NCBI GenBank assembly: GCA_016223085.1 | Contig: JACRPS010000025.1 | Location: 1 to 48,430, forward strand | Direction: 5' to 3' | Source of the DNA: Chloroflexota bacterium | GTDB taxonomy: Bacteria > Chloroflexota > Anaerolineae > Aggregatilineales > Phototrophicaceae | Length of the DNA: 48,430 nucleotides | Part shown: piece after piece, positions 42,725 to 48,430 of the stretch | Layout of the letters: the number at the start of each line of letters is the position of its first letter | Position numbering within the stretch: the stretch's first letter is position 1 | Position numbers and translations under genes: made by a program | The notes under the pieces: generated by a model | The model's input: the letters and a program-made list of their open reading frames with translations, nothing else | The model's database searches: none | Told to the model about the DNA's origin: nothing

Positions 42725-43093
42725 CTAGCCAAGAAAACGAGCCAGTTTGCTCATCAGTTCACCCATGTTGATGGGTTTGGACACATAATCGTCGCAGCCG
42801 GCTGCCAGGGCCCGTTCCCGGTCACCCAGCATCGCGTGGGCGGTTAAGGCGATAATCGGAATGTGCTGCAACTCTGGCGTCCCCTTGATGACTCGGGCTG
42901 CCGTCCAGCCATCCATAAAGGGTAGCGCCAGGTCCATCAGAATCAAATCCGGCTTTTCCGCGTGCGCCAAATCCACGCCGCGCCGGCCATCGGCTGCCAG
43001 CAGCACCTGGTAATCCAGCGACTGGAGAATGTCGGCGACCAGCATCATGTTATCGCGGTTGTCTTCAACCACCAGGATACGGCGCTTGCTCAT
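42725..43093 (-). CDS. single-domain response regulator (CheY-like)
   Basis: 122 residues: a lone receiver with acidic pair Glu10-Asp11 (VVEDN), phospho-acceptor Asp54 in LILMDLALP, a Thr in IALTAH, and Lys in VSKPI. No output domain is present. It is the first gene of the second transcription unit of the BMC locus and ends ten bases before the cyclase gene. It probably acts as a phosphate sink or shuttle between the histidine kinase and the REC-cyclase. AAGGAG precedes the ATG. Confidence 0.93.
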   Translation of the reverse strand: MSKRRILVVEDNRDNMMLVADILQSLDYQVLLAADGRRGVDLAHAEKPDLILMDLALPFMDGWTAARVIKGTPELQHIPIIALTAHAMLGDRERALAAGCDDYVSKPINMGELMSKLARFLG

Positions 43094-43156
43094 ATCCGCT
43101 GCTCCTTACGTGGCTTGGCGGACGCGGACGGACGTGGTGCGGAAAAGTCTGAAAAT

Positions 43157-43165
43157 AGTATAACA
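43157..43165 (-). promoter_or_regulatory. extended -10 promoter element for the signalling/enzyme unit of the BMC locus
   Basis: The minus strand reads TGTTATACT, 63 bases before the response-regulator ATG and just past the terminator at 43190-43214. Its TGTGTTATACT context is identical to that before argF. Confidence 0.5.
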
Positions 43166-43189
43166 CAAGTGAAAGTATTCCGGGGTTGA

Positions 43190-43214
43190 GACAAAACAAG
43201 GGGCGTTACGCCCC
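43190..43214 (-). terminator. intrinsic terminator after the shell-protein gene
   Basis: On the minus strand GGGGCG-TAA-CGCCCC, where TAA is the stop codon of the EutN-like gene, is followed by TTGTTTTG. The stem begins inside the last codons of that gene. It probably limits read-through from the shell genes into the response-regulator gene. Confidence 0.6.
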
Positions 43215-43514
43215 CTGTTCGAGTGTTTCCTTTGTATAAACCGTGCGGTTATTCACCTGCCAAGTGTCCACAATCGCCAGGATGATGGCATCCACCGGGC
43301 GAGCATCAGTCTGCGGGGTTTGCCGCGCCGGACTGCCGGACGCCACCAGCACACGCTCCCCTTCACTCGCACCCAGCACATCAACGGCTACCGTGTAGCT
43401 GTCCGTTGCTGTGTTGTCGGTGGTCATTCGCCGCACCAGCCGCAGGGTTAATCCCTGCATATTCTCGGTCTTGCGGGTGGCAACCACCGTGCCGATGACT
43501 TCGCCGATAAACAC
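43206..43514 (-). CDS. EutN/CcmL-type BMC vertex protein (BMC-P)
   Basis: 102 residues from a GTG with AAGGAG six bases upstream. The beta-barrel family pattern is visible: FIGEVIGTVVATRK at the start, GLTLRLVRR, the VDVLGASEGERVLVASGSPAR strand-loop (key residues V-D-G-G-E-V-G-S-A) and VDAIILAIVD near the end. Pentamers cap the twelve vertices of a polyhedral shell. Its stop codon is part of a terminator hairpin. The BMC-T gene lies three bases upstream, so the two shell proteins are made together. Confidence 0.93.
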   Translation of the reverse strand: MFIGEVIGTVVATRKTENMQGLTLRLVRRMTTDNTATDSYTVAVDVLGASEGERVLVASGSPARQTPQTDARPVDAIILAIVDTWQVNNRTVYTKETLEQGA

Positions 43515-43517
43515 GCA

Positions 43518-44156
43518 CTACTCCTTACGACCGCTGTTAAGTTCGCGCCCGGTCACACCTTCAATCGCCGCCAGCGCCGCGCCGTAACCAGCCATGATGT
43601 CACGTTCCTCGCCGCCCAGGTAGACGCGGCCAAAGCTGCCAAACGCCACCACTTCCAGGATGTTGATCTCGGCGGCCTTTTCGGCTTCGTTGGCCGCCAG
43701 CGCGGCGTAACCTGCCGGTTCAACTTCCAGCACGTACAGCGTTTGCCCCGCCAGAATCATGTGACCGTGCCGCATCCGGTTGATGAGCTGCGTCTGGTGC
43801 GCGTCAATGTTGCGGATGATCTGGCTGGACACGACGCGCGGCTTGATCCGCTGGTCTTCGCTGACACCCAGCGCCTCCAGGATAGCGGCGCCGGCAGCGC
43901 GGGTTTCCGCCTGGCTGCTGGAATGGACTTCCAGCAGACCATACAGCCGTTCGACAATCTGCATTCCGGGGCGCACGCCAGTGGCCTTGAGGGCCACATC
44001 GGTGATGCGGTTGATTTCGATGCCGGGTGAGATTTCAATCCACAGCGAGGCATCGTTGGGCAGGGGCAGGAAGCCCCGCGCCACCGTCCCCAGGAAGGCG
44101 GCGTGCTGCGGCTGCAAACTGTCAAGAAAAACATAGCTGCGTAATTCGACGGTCAC
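43518..44156 (-). CDS. tandem-domain BMC shell protein of the circularly permuted (stacked-trimer) type
   Basis: 212 residues from a GTG overlapping the TGA of the zinc-finger gene (GTGA). The sequence begins [21 protein letters not shown] and later has [63 protein letters not shown] (cut here: key residues R-G-H-M-G and the AANEAEKAA helix). This permuted BMC-T pattern is what I recall for the gated, stacked trimers of the Haliangium ochraceum shell (Hoch_5816 or Hoch_3341 type). Such double layers form gated pores large enough for cofactors. The EutN-like gene follows after three bases. Confidence 0.88.
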   Translation of the reverse strand: MTVELRSYVFLDSLQPQHAAFLGTVARGFLPLPNDASLWIEISPGIEINRITDVALKATGVRPGMQIVERLYGLLEVHSSSQAETRAAGAAILEALGVSEDQRIKPRVVSSQIIRNIDAHQTQLINRMRHGHMILAGQTLYVLEVEPAGYAALAANEAEKAAEINILEVVAFGSFGRVYLGGEERDIMAGYGAALAAIEGVTGRELNSGRKE

Positions 44157-44428
44157 GGTTTTGCTCTCCGAACGGTGGTGGTATCAAAAGGTTCCGATGG
44201 TCTGGGGCGCTGCGTATCCGGCGCGGCCTCCGTCACGCCGAGCAGGGTATCCAGGTTAGCAACTGCTTCCTGATCAAATTCCTGATAGCCGCAGATGTCA
44301 CACGTCCAGACCGGCATATCCGGTATGGAGACCAGCATCCCGTCGTGCATCCGAACGTACGTTGCTTGACCCGGCTGGCAGTAGCCAATCTGGCAGTACG
44401 GGCAAGAGTAAGCAAATTGATCGGACAT
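44153..44428 (-). CDS. YgiT-type zinc-finger protein
   Basis: 91 residues with paired CxxC motifs: CPYCQIGYC at the start and [10 protein letters not shown] at about 41-50. The context [27 protein letters not shown] (key residues W-C-C-G-F-D) is that of YgiT/MqsA-like antitoxin N-domains. The HTH domain of MqsA is absent; the C-terminus is a short Pro/Arg-rich tail. No partner mRNA interferase is adjacent. AGGAGG eight bases before the ATG is the best ribosome site of the locus. It sits between the signal peptidases and the shell genes and overlaps the BMC-T start by four bases, suggesting a role in the BMC unit. Confidence 0.75.
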   Translation of the reverse strand: MSDQFAYSCPYCQIGYCQPGQATYVRMHDGMLVSIPDMPVWTCDICGYQEFDQEAVANLDTLLGVTEAAPDTQRPRPSEPFDTTTVRRAKP

Positions 44429-44453
44429 GACACGAACCTCCTGCTAGTGGCGA

Positions 44454-45035
44454 CTACCGGACGGTGTGGTCGCCATAGGTGAACGACAGAATTCCCCAGA
44501 CTTCGGGCGGCCAGTAGCGGAGAACCGCACGACCGATGATCTGCTGCCGGTGTACCGGGCCGAATGCCCGCGAATCGTGACTGTGGTTGCGATTATCCCC
44601 CATGAAGAAGTATTCATCCGGCCCAAGCTGCCAGACTCGGTCAGGGCACATGCCGGGTTCGCAGGGTTCCTTGATGTAGGGTTCTTCCAATTTTACACCA
44701 TTTATGGAAACTGCCCCATTCAGAAACTGCACAGTTTCCCCCGGCAGGCCGATCAACCGCTTAATCAGCGGTGGTTCATCCGGTTGAGCGTTAGGAGCGT
44801 TAAAGACCACGATTTCACCACGTTGCGGCTCCCCCAGCAGATAGCTGACCCGGCTGATGACCAGCCGCTGGCTTTCCACCAGGTTTGGCTGCATACTGAT
44901 GGACAGCACCACCGAGCGCGGCAGGGCCATTTCCAGCAGCGTATAAACCGCGACCAAAAACACCAGCGTGCTCACCAGTTCGCGCCCGAACCGGCGGTGA
45001 TGCAGGTGGGGACGGATGGAGGCGCGGACGCTCAA
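44454..45035 (-). CDS. lepB: type I signal peptidase (second of a tandem pair)
   Basis: 193 residues from a TTG overlapping the TGA of the first lepB (TTGA), with GAGGG seven bases upstream. One membrane helix at about 20-37 is followed by the catalytic Ser47 in SISMQPN and Lys92 in LIKRLIGLPGE. The conserved box GDNRNHSHDSRAFGPV is present. A CEPGMC pair precedes WQLGPDEYF and may form a disulfide. The enzyme cleaves signal peptides outside the membrane. Its place directly upstream of shell genes is unusual. Confidence 0.9.
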   Translation of the reverse strand: MSVRASIRPHLHHRRFGRELVSTLVFLVAVYTLLEMALPRSVVLSISMQPNLVESQRLVISRVSYLLGEPQRGEIVVFNAPNAQPDEPPLIKRLIGLPGETVQFLNGAVSINGVKLEEPYIKEPCEPGMCPDRVWQLGPDEYFFMGDNRNHSHDSRAFGPVHRQQIIGRAVLRYWPPEVWGILSFTYGDHTVR

Positions 45036-45634
45036 TTGGATCCCTCTGGATAACCAATGCGCATCACCAATCCCCAGTCCTGGGGCGGCCAGTAGCGGAT
45101 CAACGCCTCGCCGATCACCCGGTCAAGGGTGACCGGGCCAAAGGCGCGGGAGTCGCTGCTGTGATTGCGGTTGTCGCCCATCATAAAATACTGGTTCGGT
45201 CCAAGCTGCCAGGTTTCATCCGGGCAGCGGGTTTCGCGGCACGGCTCGTTGATGTACGGTTCGTTCAGCAACTGATCGTTCACGTAAACCTGTGTATCCC
45301 GGATTTCAACCTTATCGCCCGGCACGCCAATCACCCGCTTGATGTACGGCGGCTCGTCCGGCGGCTGGTTCGGCGGGTTAAACACCGCGACATCTCCCCG
45401 CTGCTGCAGGCCAAGCAGGTAATTCACCCGGCTGACGACCAGCACCTGACCGGTATGGAAATTGGGCTGCATACTTGGCCCTTCCACGATGAAGCGCACG
45501 CTTGCCAGGTTCACCAGCGCGTAAATCGCGCCAATGAGGATGATCGTATCCAGGATTTCACGGAGTAGTCCTCTGGAATGGAGCCTGGGGCGGGGCAGAG
45601 CAGCGGCAACTGGAGTTACGGATACGTCTTGCAA
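45032..45634 (-). CDS. lepB: type I signal peptidase (first of a tandem pair)
   Basis: 200 residues from a TTG at 45634-45632 with GAGGG six bases upstream. A membrane helix at about 28-48 (LDTIILIGAIYALVNLA), Ser54 in EGPSMQPN, Lys99 in YIKRVIGVPGD and the box GDNRNHSSDSRAFGPV mark a complete enzyme. A CRETRC pair parallels the CX4C of the second copy, which shows the pair arose by duplication or shares a special fold element. It is the first gene of the long minus-strand cluster, with a sigma70-like promoter about 120 bases upstream. Confidence 0.9.
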   Translation of the reverse strand: MQDVSVTPVAAALPRPRLHSRGLLREILDTIILIGAIYALVNLASVRFIVEGPSMQPNFHTGQVLVVSRVNYLLGLQQRGDVAVFNPPNQPPDEPPYIKRVIGVPGDKVEIRDTQVYVNDQLLNEPYINEPCRETRCPDETWQLGPNQYFMMGDNRNHSSDSRAFGPVTLDRVIGEALIRYWPPQDWGLVMRIGYPEGSN

Positions 45635-45755
45635 AGGTCGCCCTCGCTGGATTGTGGGTTCAACAACTGTTTCAGATTCTATTCCCCCTTATAAAGGACG
45701 AGGTGACCTTATCCCTATCTGTGCAAAGGAGTTGAGAATAGATTCTAAGACAAAA

Positions 45756-45784
45756 ATTATAAAAGGTATTTTAGGCGCAGGCAA
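45756..45784 (-). promoter_or_regulatory. promoter of the signal-peptidase/shell unit of the BMC locus
   Basis: On the minus strand TTGCCT (45784-45779) and a perfect TATAAT (45761-45756) are 17 bases apart. The leader to the first lepB TTG would be about 115 bases. The 203-base divergent gap (45635-45837) is visibly richer in A and T than its flanks and holds no gene. The opposite strand, facing the REC-GAF-cyclase gene, shows no convincing promoter. Confidence 0.65.
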
Positions 45785-45837
45785 TGCTCACCTCATTTAC
45801 TGAAGATAATTCTTAATGGTTTTTCACAAAGCATCCC

Positions 45838-47490
45838 ATGTTGCAAAGCCAGAGTCACCCCTATACTAGAAACAGGACAGTGAAACCACATTCCGCCAGC
45901 GAGGAAAACTTGGCCGGAGAGACCATTCTGGTTGTTGATGATGGGCGGGAGAACCGGGATTTCCTGGTCGAATACGTCCTTCAGCCCAACGGCTATCAGG
46001 TGCTGGTAGCCAAAGATGGCAAGGAAGGCGTGGAAATGGCGCTGGAGCGCCGCCCCGATCTCATCCTGCTCGATCTGCAAATGCCGCGTATGAACGGCCT
46101 GGACGTGCTGAAGTATCTCAACAGCCGGAATGTTGACATCCCTGTTATCCTGATGACCTTTCACGGCTCGGAAGAAATCGCCGTTGAAGTTTACCGGCTG
46201 GGCGTGCGCGATTACGTCAAAAAACCGTATACCGTCGAAGAGATGGTGAACGCGATTGAACGCAGCCTGACAGAAGTCCGTCTGCGGAAAGAAAAAGAAC
46301 TGTTGACGGAACGGCTGGTGCAGGCCAACCGCGAATTGCAGCGGCGCGTCGGTGAATTGAACGTGCTGCATAACGTGGGCAAACAGGTCACTGAACTGAT
46401 GAACCTGAACGAACTGCTGCCCCGTATCGTGGATGCGGCAACTCAGATCACCCAGGCGGAAGAAGGGTATATCTACCTGATCGAAAACGACCGGTTGATC
46501 TGTCGCGCCCACAGACGCGCCGGCAGCCCAAAAGCGCGCCCCGCTGATTTTGAGGTGAACGACCGCGTCTCCCACTACGTCATCCGGCAGTGCCAGCCGC
46601 TGGTGCTGAAGCCGGAACATCTGGCGGGAGAGGGCATCAAGGCGATATCGGCTGCTTACGCGCCGATCACGCTGCGCGGCCAGGTGCTGGGGGCGCTGGG
46701 CGTGAACAACGTTTCGTCCAATTCGCGCCTGTTCGGCAAACACGACAGCGCGCTGCTGAGTATGCTGGCCGACTACGTGGCGATCTCGATTGAAAACGCG
46801 CGCAACTTTGAGGCGCTGCGCCAGGCCAAGGAGCGCGAAAACAAGCAGATGCGCGTGACGTTCGAGAAGTTTGTGCCGCCATCGGTGGTGGACCGCGTGC
46901 TGGCGAACCCGGACGGCCTGCGGCTGGGCGGCACGCGGCAGGAAATCAGCGTGATCTTCGCCGACATTCGCGGCTATACCACCTGGAGCGAGAATGCGCC
47001 ACCGGAGGAAGTGGTCGAAATGCTGAACGACTACCTCAGCCTGGCGGCGGAAATCATTATGGCCTGGGATGGCACGCTGGACAAGTTCTTTGGTGATGGG
47101 CTGATGGCGATCTTCAACGCCCCGGTGCCACAGGAAGACCACGTTCACCGTGCGACCGATGCAGCGCTGGCGCTGATGCGCGCTGGCGAGGAAATGCGGA
47201 CACGGCGCGGCGATACGCTGTCGTACAGCATTGGCGTCCATGTGGGCGAAGCAGTGGTTGGCTACATCGGCACGGAACGTGCCCTGAACTATACCGCGAT
47301 TGGCGACGTGGTGAACACCGCCAAGCGCCTGCAGGAACTGGCACCGCCCGGCCACATCTGGATTGAAAATTCGGTGGTGCAGCGGCTAAACGGTCTGGTG
47401 GAAGCGCAGCCGCTGGGCGAGGTCAAGATACGCGGGCGCAGGCAGCCCGCGCTGGCGTATGATCTGCTGAATCTCAGGCCGAGGGTGTAA
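45838..47490 (+). CDS. response regulator with GAF domain and class III adenylate cyclase
   Basis: 550 residues. A receiver at about 28-145 has acidic pair Asp34-Asp35 and phospho-acceptor Asp79 in LILLDLQMP. A helical linker (RKEKELLTERLVQANREL) precedes a GAF domain at about 180-325 that could bind a small ligand. The cyclase domain at about 350-530 has VIFADIRGYT, LDKFFGDGLMA and TAIGDVVNTAKRL, the residues expected for cAMP synthesis. It is transcribed away from the BMC locus across a shared intergenic region. Together with the REC-cyclase inside the locus it brackets the shell genes, hinting at cAMP control of the compartment. A terminator palindrome follows at 47599. Confidence 0.9.
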   Translation: MLQSQSHPYTRNRTVKPHSASEENLAGETILVVDDGRENRDFLVEYVLQPNGYQVLVAKDGKEGVEMALERRPDLILLDLQMPRMNGLDVLKYLNSRNVDIPVILMTFHGSEEIAVEVYRLGVRDYVKKPYTVEEMVNAIERSLTEVRLRKEKELLTERLVQANRELQRRVGELNVLHNVGKQVTELMNLNELLPRIVDAATQITQAEEGYIYLIENDRLICRAHRRAGSPKARPADFEVNDRVSHYVIRQCQPLVLKPEHLAGEGIKAISAAYAPITLRGQVLGALGVNNVSSNSRLFGKHDSALLSMLADYVAISIENARNFEALRQAKERENKQMRVTFEKFVPPSVVDRVLANPDGLRLGGTRQEISVIFADIRGYTTWSENAPPEEVVEMLNDYLSLAAEIIMAWDGTLDKFFGDGLMAIFNAPVPQEDHVHRATDAALALMRAGEEMRTRRGDTLSYSIGVHVGEAVVGYIGTERALNYTAIGDVVNTAKRLQELAPPGHIWIENSVVQRLNGLVEAQPLGEVKIRGRRQPALAYDLLNLRPRV

Positions 47491-47598
47491 CCTTTCTCCT
47501 GCCAATGAGCTACATCCCTTACTACGATTTTTTTGTGACAGTCGGCTTCAGGAGGTTAATCGCCACTGGCTTCAACGGTGGGAAACGGATGATAACAA

Positions 47599-47628
47599 AA
47601 CAGGGACATGGCGCGCCGTGTCCCTGTT
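47599..47628. terminator. palindrome between convergent genes (bidirectional terminator)
   Basis: AACAGGGACA and TGTCCCTGTT (10 bases) enclose the self-complementary GGCGCGCC. The arm GGGACA is shared with the dispersed palindrome family. It separates the REC-GAF-cyclase gene from the EF-G-like gene. The rest of the 163-base gap shows no gene. Confidence 0.65.
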
Positions 47629-47653
47629 CCTTCTACTGACAGAAAACCCTGTC

Positions 47654-48430
47654 TTACGCTTCCTGCTCCGCCTTGTGTGCCGCCACGATCTGCTGCGCCA
47701 GGTGCGCCGGCACCGTTTCGTAATGATCGAACTTCATGGTGTAGATACCGCGCGCGCCGGTCATCGAGCGCAGGTCGTTGCCATAGCGCATCATCTCCGC
47801 CAGCGGCACGTGCGCCGTGACCACGCTCTTGTGGCCTTCAGTGTCCATCCCCAGCACGCGCCCGCGCCGGGTGTTCAGGTCGCTCATGATGTCGCCCATC
47901 ATGCTTTCCGGCACGGTGATCTTCACTTCCATGATCGGTTCAAGCAGCACCGGGCTGGCATCCGCGAACACCTTCTTGAAGGCTTCGCGCCCGGCGATCT
48001 GGAAGGCGATGTCCTTCGAGTCGACCGGATGTTCCTTGCCGTCGAACACCACCGCTTTTACATCCACGATGGGATAACCGGCGATCACGCCTTCGCCCAG
48101 CACGGAGTTTATGCCCTTCTCAATCGAAGGCAGGAAACTCTGCGAAATCACGCCGCCGACGATCTGCGTTTCGTACTGGAAGCCACCGCCGGGGTTCGGT
48201 TCCAGCCGCAGATGCACTTCCGCGAACTGGCCCGCGCCGCCGGTCTGCTTCTTGTGGCGGTAAAAGTCCGCGCACTGCTTGGTGATGGTTTCCTTGTACG
48301 GGACTTTCGGCATTTCCGTGTCCATGCCGACGCCCAGACGCTGCGCCCGGCTGATTGCCAGGTTCACGTGCGCCTCGCCCATGCCTTCGACAATGGTTTG
48401 TTTCACGTCCGGGTCCTGCCGCCAGCGCAG
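47654..48430 (-). CDS. elongation factor G-like protein, C-terminal part (5' end outside window)
   Basis: The open frame runs from the stop at 47654 off the window edge, giving 258 residues of domains III-V. It has IVEGMGEAHVNLAI, the domain IV QTGGAGQFAEVHLRLEP, GGVISQSFLPSIEKGI and DLNTRRGRVLGMDTEG. The GMGEAH and QTGGAGQFAEV wording is closer to the EF-G2 (EF-G-like) branch than to canonical EF-G, whose motif is GMGELHLEI. EF-G-type GTPases move tRNAs during elongation; the EF-G2 branch lacks a settled role. The G domain is not visible, so GTP binding cannot be checked. The internal GTG at 48406 is not the true start. Confidence 0.9.
   Translation of the reverse strand: MRWRQDPDVKQTIVEGMGEAHVNLAISRAQRLGVGMDTEMPKVPYKETITKQCADFYRHKKQTGGAGQFAEVHLRLEPNPGGGFQYETQIVGGVISQSFLPSIEKGINSVLGEGVIAGYPIVDVKAVVFDGKEHPVDSKDIAFQIAGREAFKKVFADASPVLLEPIMEVKITVPESMMGDIMSDLNTRRGRVLGMDTEGHKSVVTAHVPLAEMMRYGNDLRSMTGARGIYTMKFDHYETVPAHLAQQIVAAHKAEQEA

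Noticed and set aside
45793-47355. A long open frame antisense to the REC-GAF-cyclase gene
   Set aside because: It is His/Gln/Arg-rich, has no recognisable domain and lies entirely opposite a gene with clear motifs; it is a codon-bias shadow.
1-48430. General reassignment of TGA to an amino acid
   Set aside because: TGA ends several well-defined genes here (for example the YgiT gene, the first lepB and the antitoxin), so read-through, if real, must be local.
1-48430. CRISPR array, prophage or integron
   Set aside because: No spaced direct repeats, cas, phage structural or integrase genes were seen.

Overview
The window looks like a chromosomal segment of a GC-rich bacterium, most plausibly a Chloroflexota (Anaerolineae-like) genome. 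This is inferred from the gene mix: a viral-type topoisomerase IB, TPR-rich proteins, a DUF3048 lipoprotein-like protein, a GH13 enzyme, an MGT-type glycosyltransferase, and a cdaA-cdaR pair followed by der. No rRNA or species marker is present, so the assignment is tentative. TGA is an ordinary stop codon here, and GTG and TTG starts are common.

Layout. 1-141: tail of an insertion-sequence transposase. 144-3588 (-): a GT39-like membrane glycosyltransferase, a small TPR-like membrane protein and a PIG-L deacetylase. 3780-7011 (+): a secreted DUF3048 protein and a GH13 branching-type enzyme. 7084-9386 (-): a small unknown protein, a thiolase and a PIN-domain toxin/antitoxin pair. 9502-20765 (+, except the small gene 17575-17784): a URO-D-family protein, uvrA with a clear sigma70-type promoter, glutamate dehydrogenase, a large TPR protein, a GT1 glycosyltransferase and a secreted protein of unknown function. 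20766-24346: a methyltransferase (-), then queG, an MFS transporter and a copper-chaperone-like HMA protein (+) whose promoter overlaps a perfect palindrome. 24380-30687 (-): a TPR protein, cdaA (c-di-AMP synthase), cdaR, der and a thioredoxin-fold lipoprotein. 30769-37299: argF (-), ftsH (+), a zinc-ribbon protein (-), an RCK/TrkA-like membrane protein (-), a small stress-protein-like gene (+) and topoisomerase IB (+). 37433-37505: tRNA-Glu. 37555-45634 (-): a bacterial microcompartment (BMC) locus. 45838-47490 (+): a REC-GAF-adenylate cyclase. 47654-end (-): 3' part of an EF-G-like gene.

Two systems stand out. (1) The thioredoxin-fold lipoprotein at 24380-24808 has two in-frame TGA codons exactly where the two cysteines of the CGPC active site belong, giving a predicted U-G-P-U motif. 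A downstream hairpin fits the published bacterial SECIS spacing for both TGAs. It is a strong double-selenocysteine candidate. (2) The BMC locus encodes two kinds of tandem-domain shell protein, one pentameric vertex protein, a CoA-acylating aldehyde dehydrogenase with an N-terminal encapsulation-type helix and a class II aldolase with a C-terminal one. These are interleaved with a response regulator, a REC-adenylate cyclase and a histidine kinase with a degenerate receiver, and preceded by a YgiT-type zinc-finger gene and two tandem signal peptidases. The apparent core chemistry is sugar phosphate to an aldehyde (possibly lactaldehyde) to an acyl-CoA. A promoter, a terminator and a second promoter split the locus into a signal-peptidase/shell unit and a signalling/enzyme unit. 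No BMC-H hexamer gene is present in the window.

A family of short palindromes (many of the form GTAGGG...CCCTAC with a variable centre) sits in at least ten intergenic gaps, often at gene ends, where some can act as terminators.
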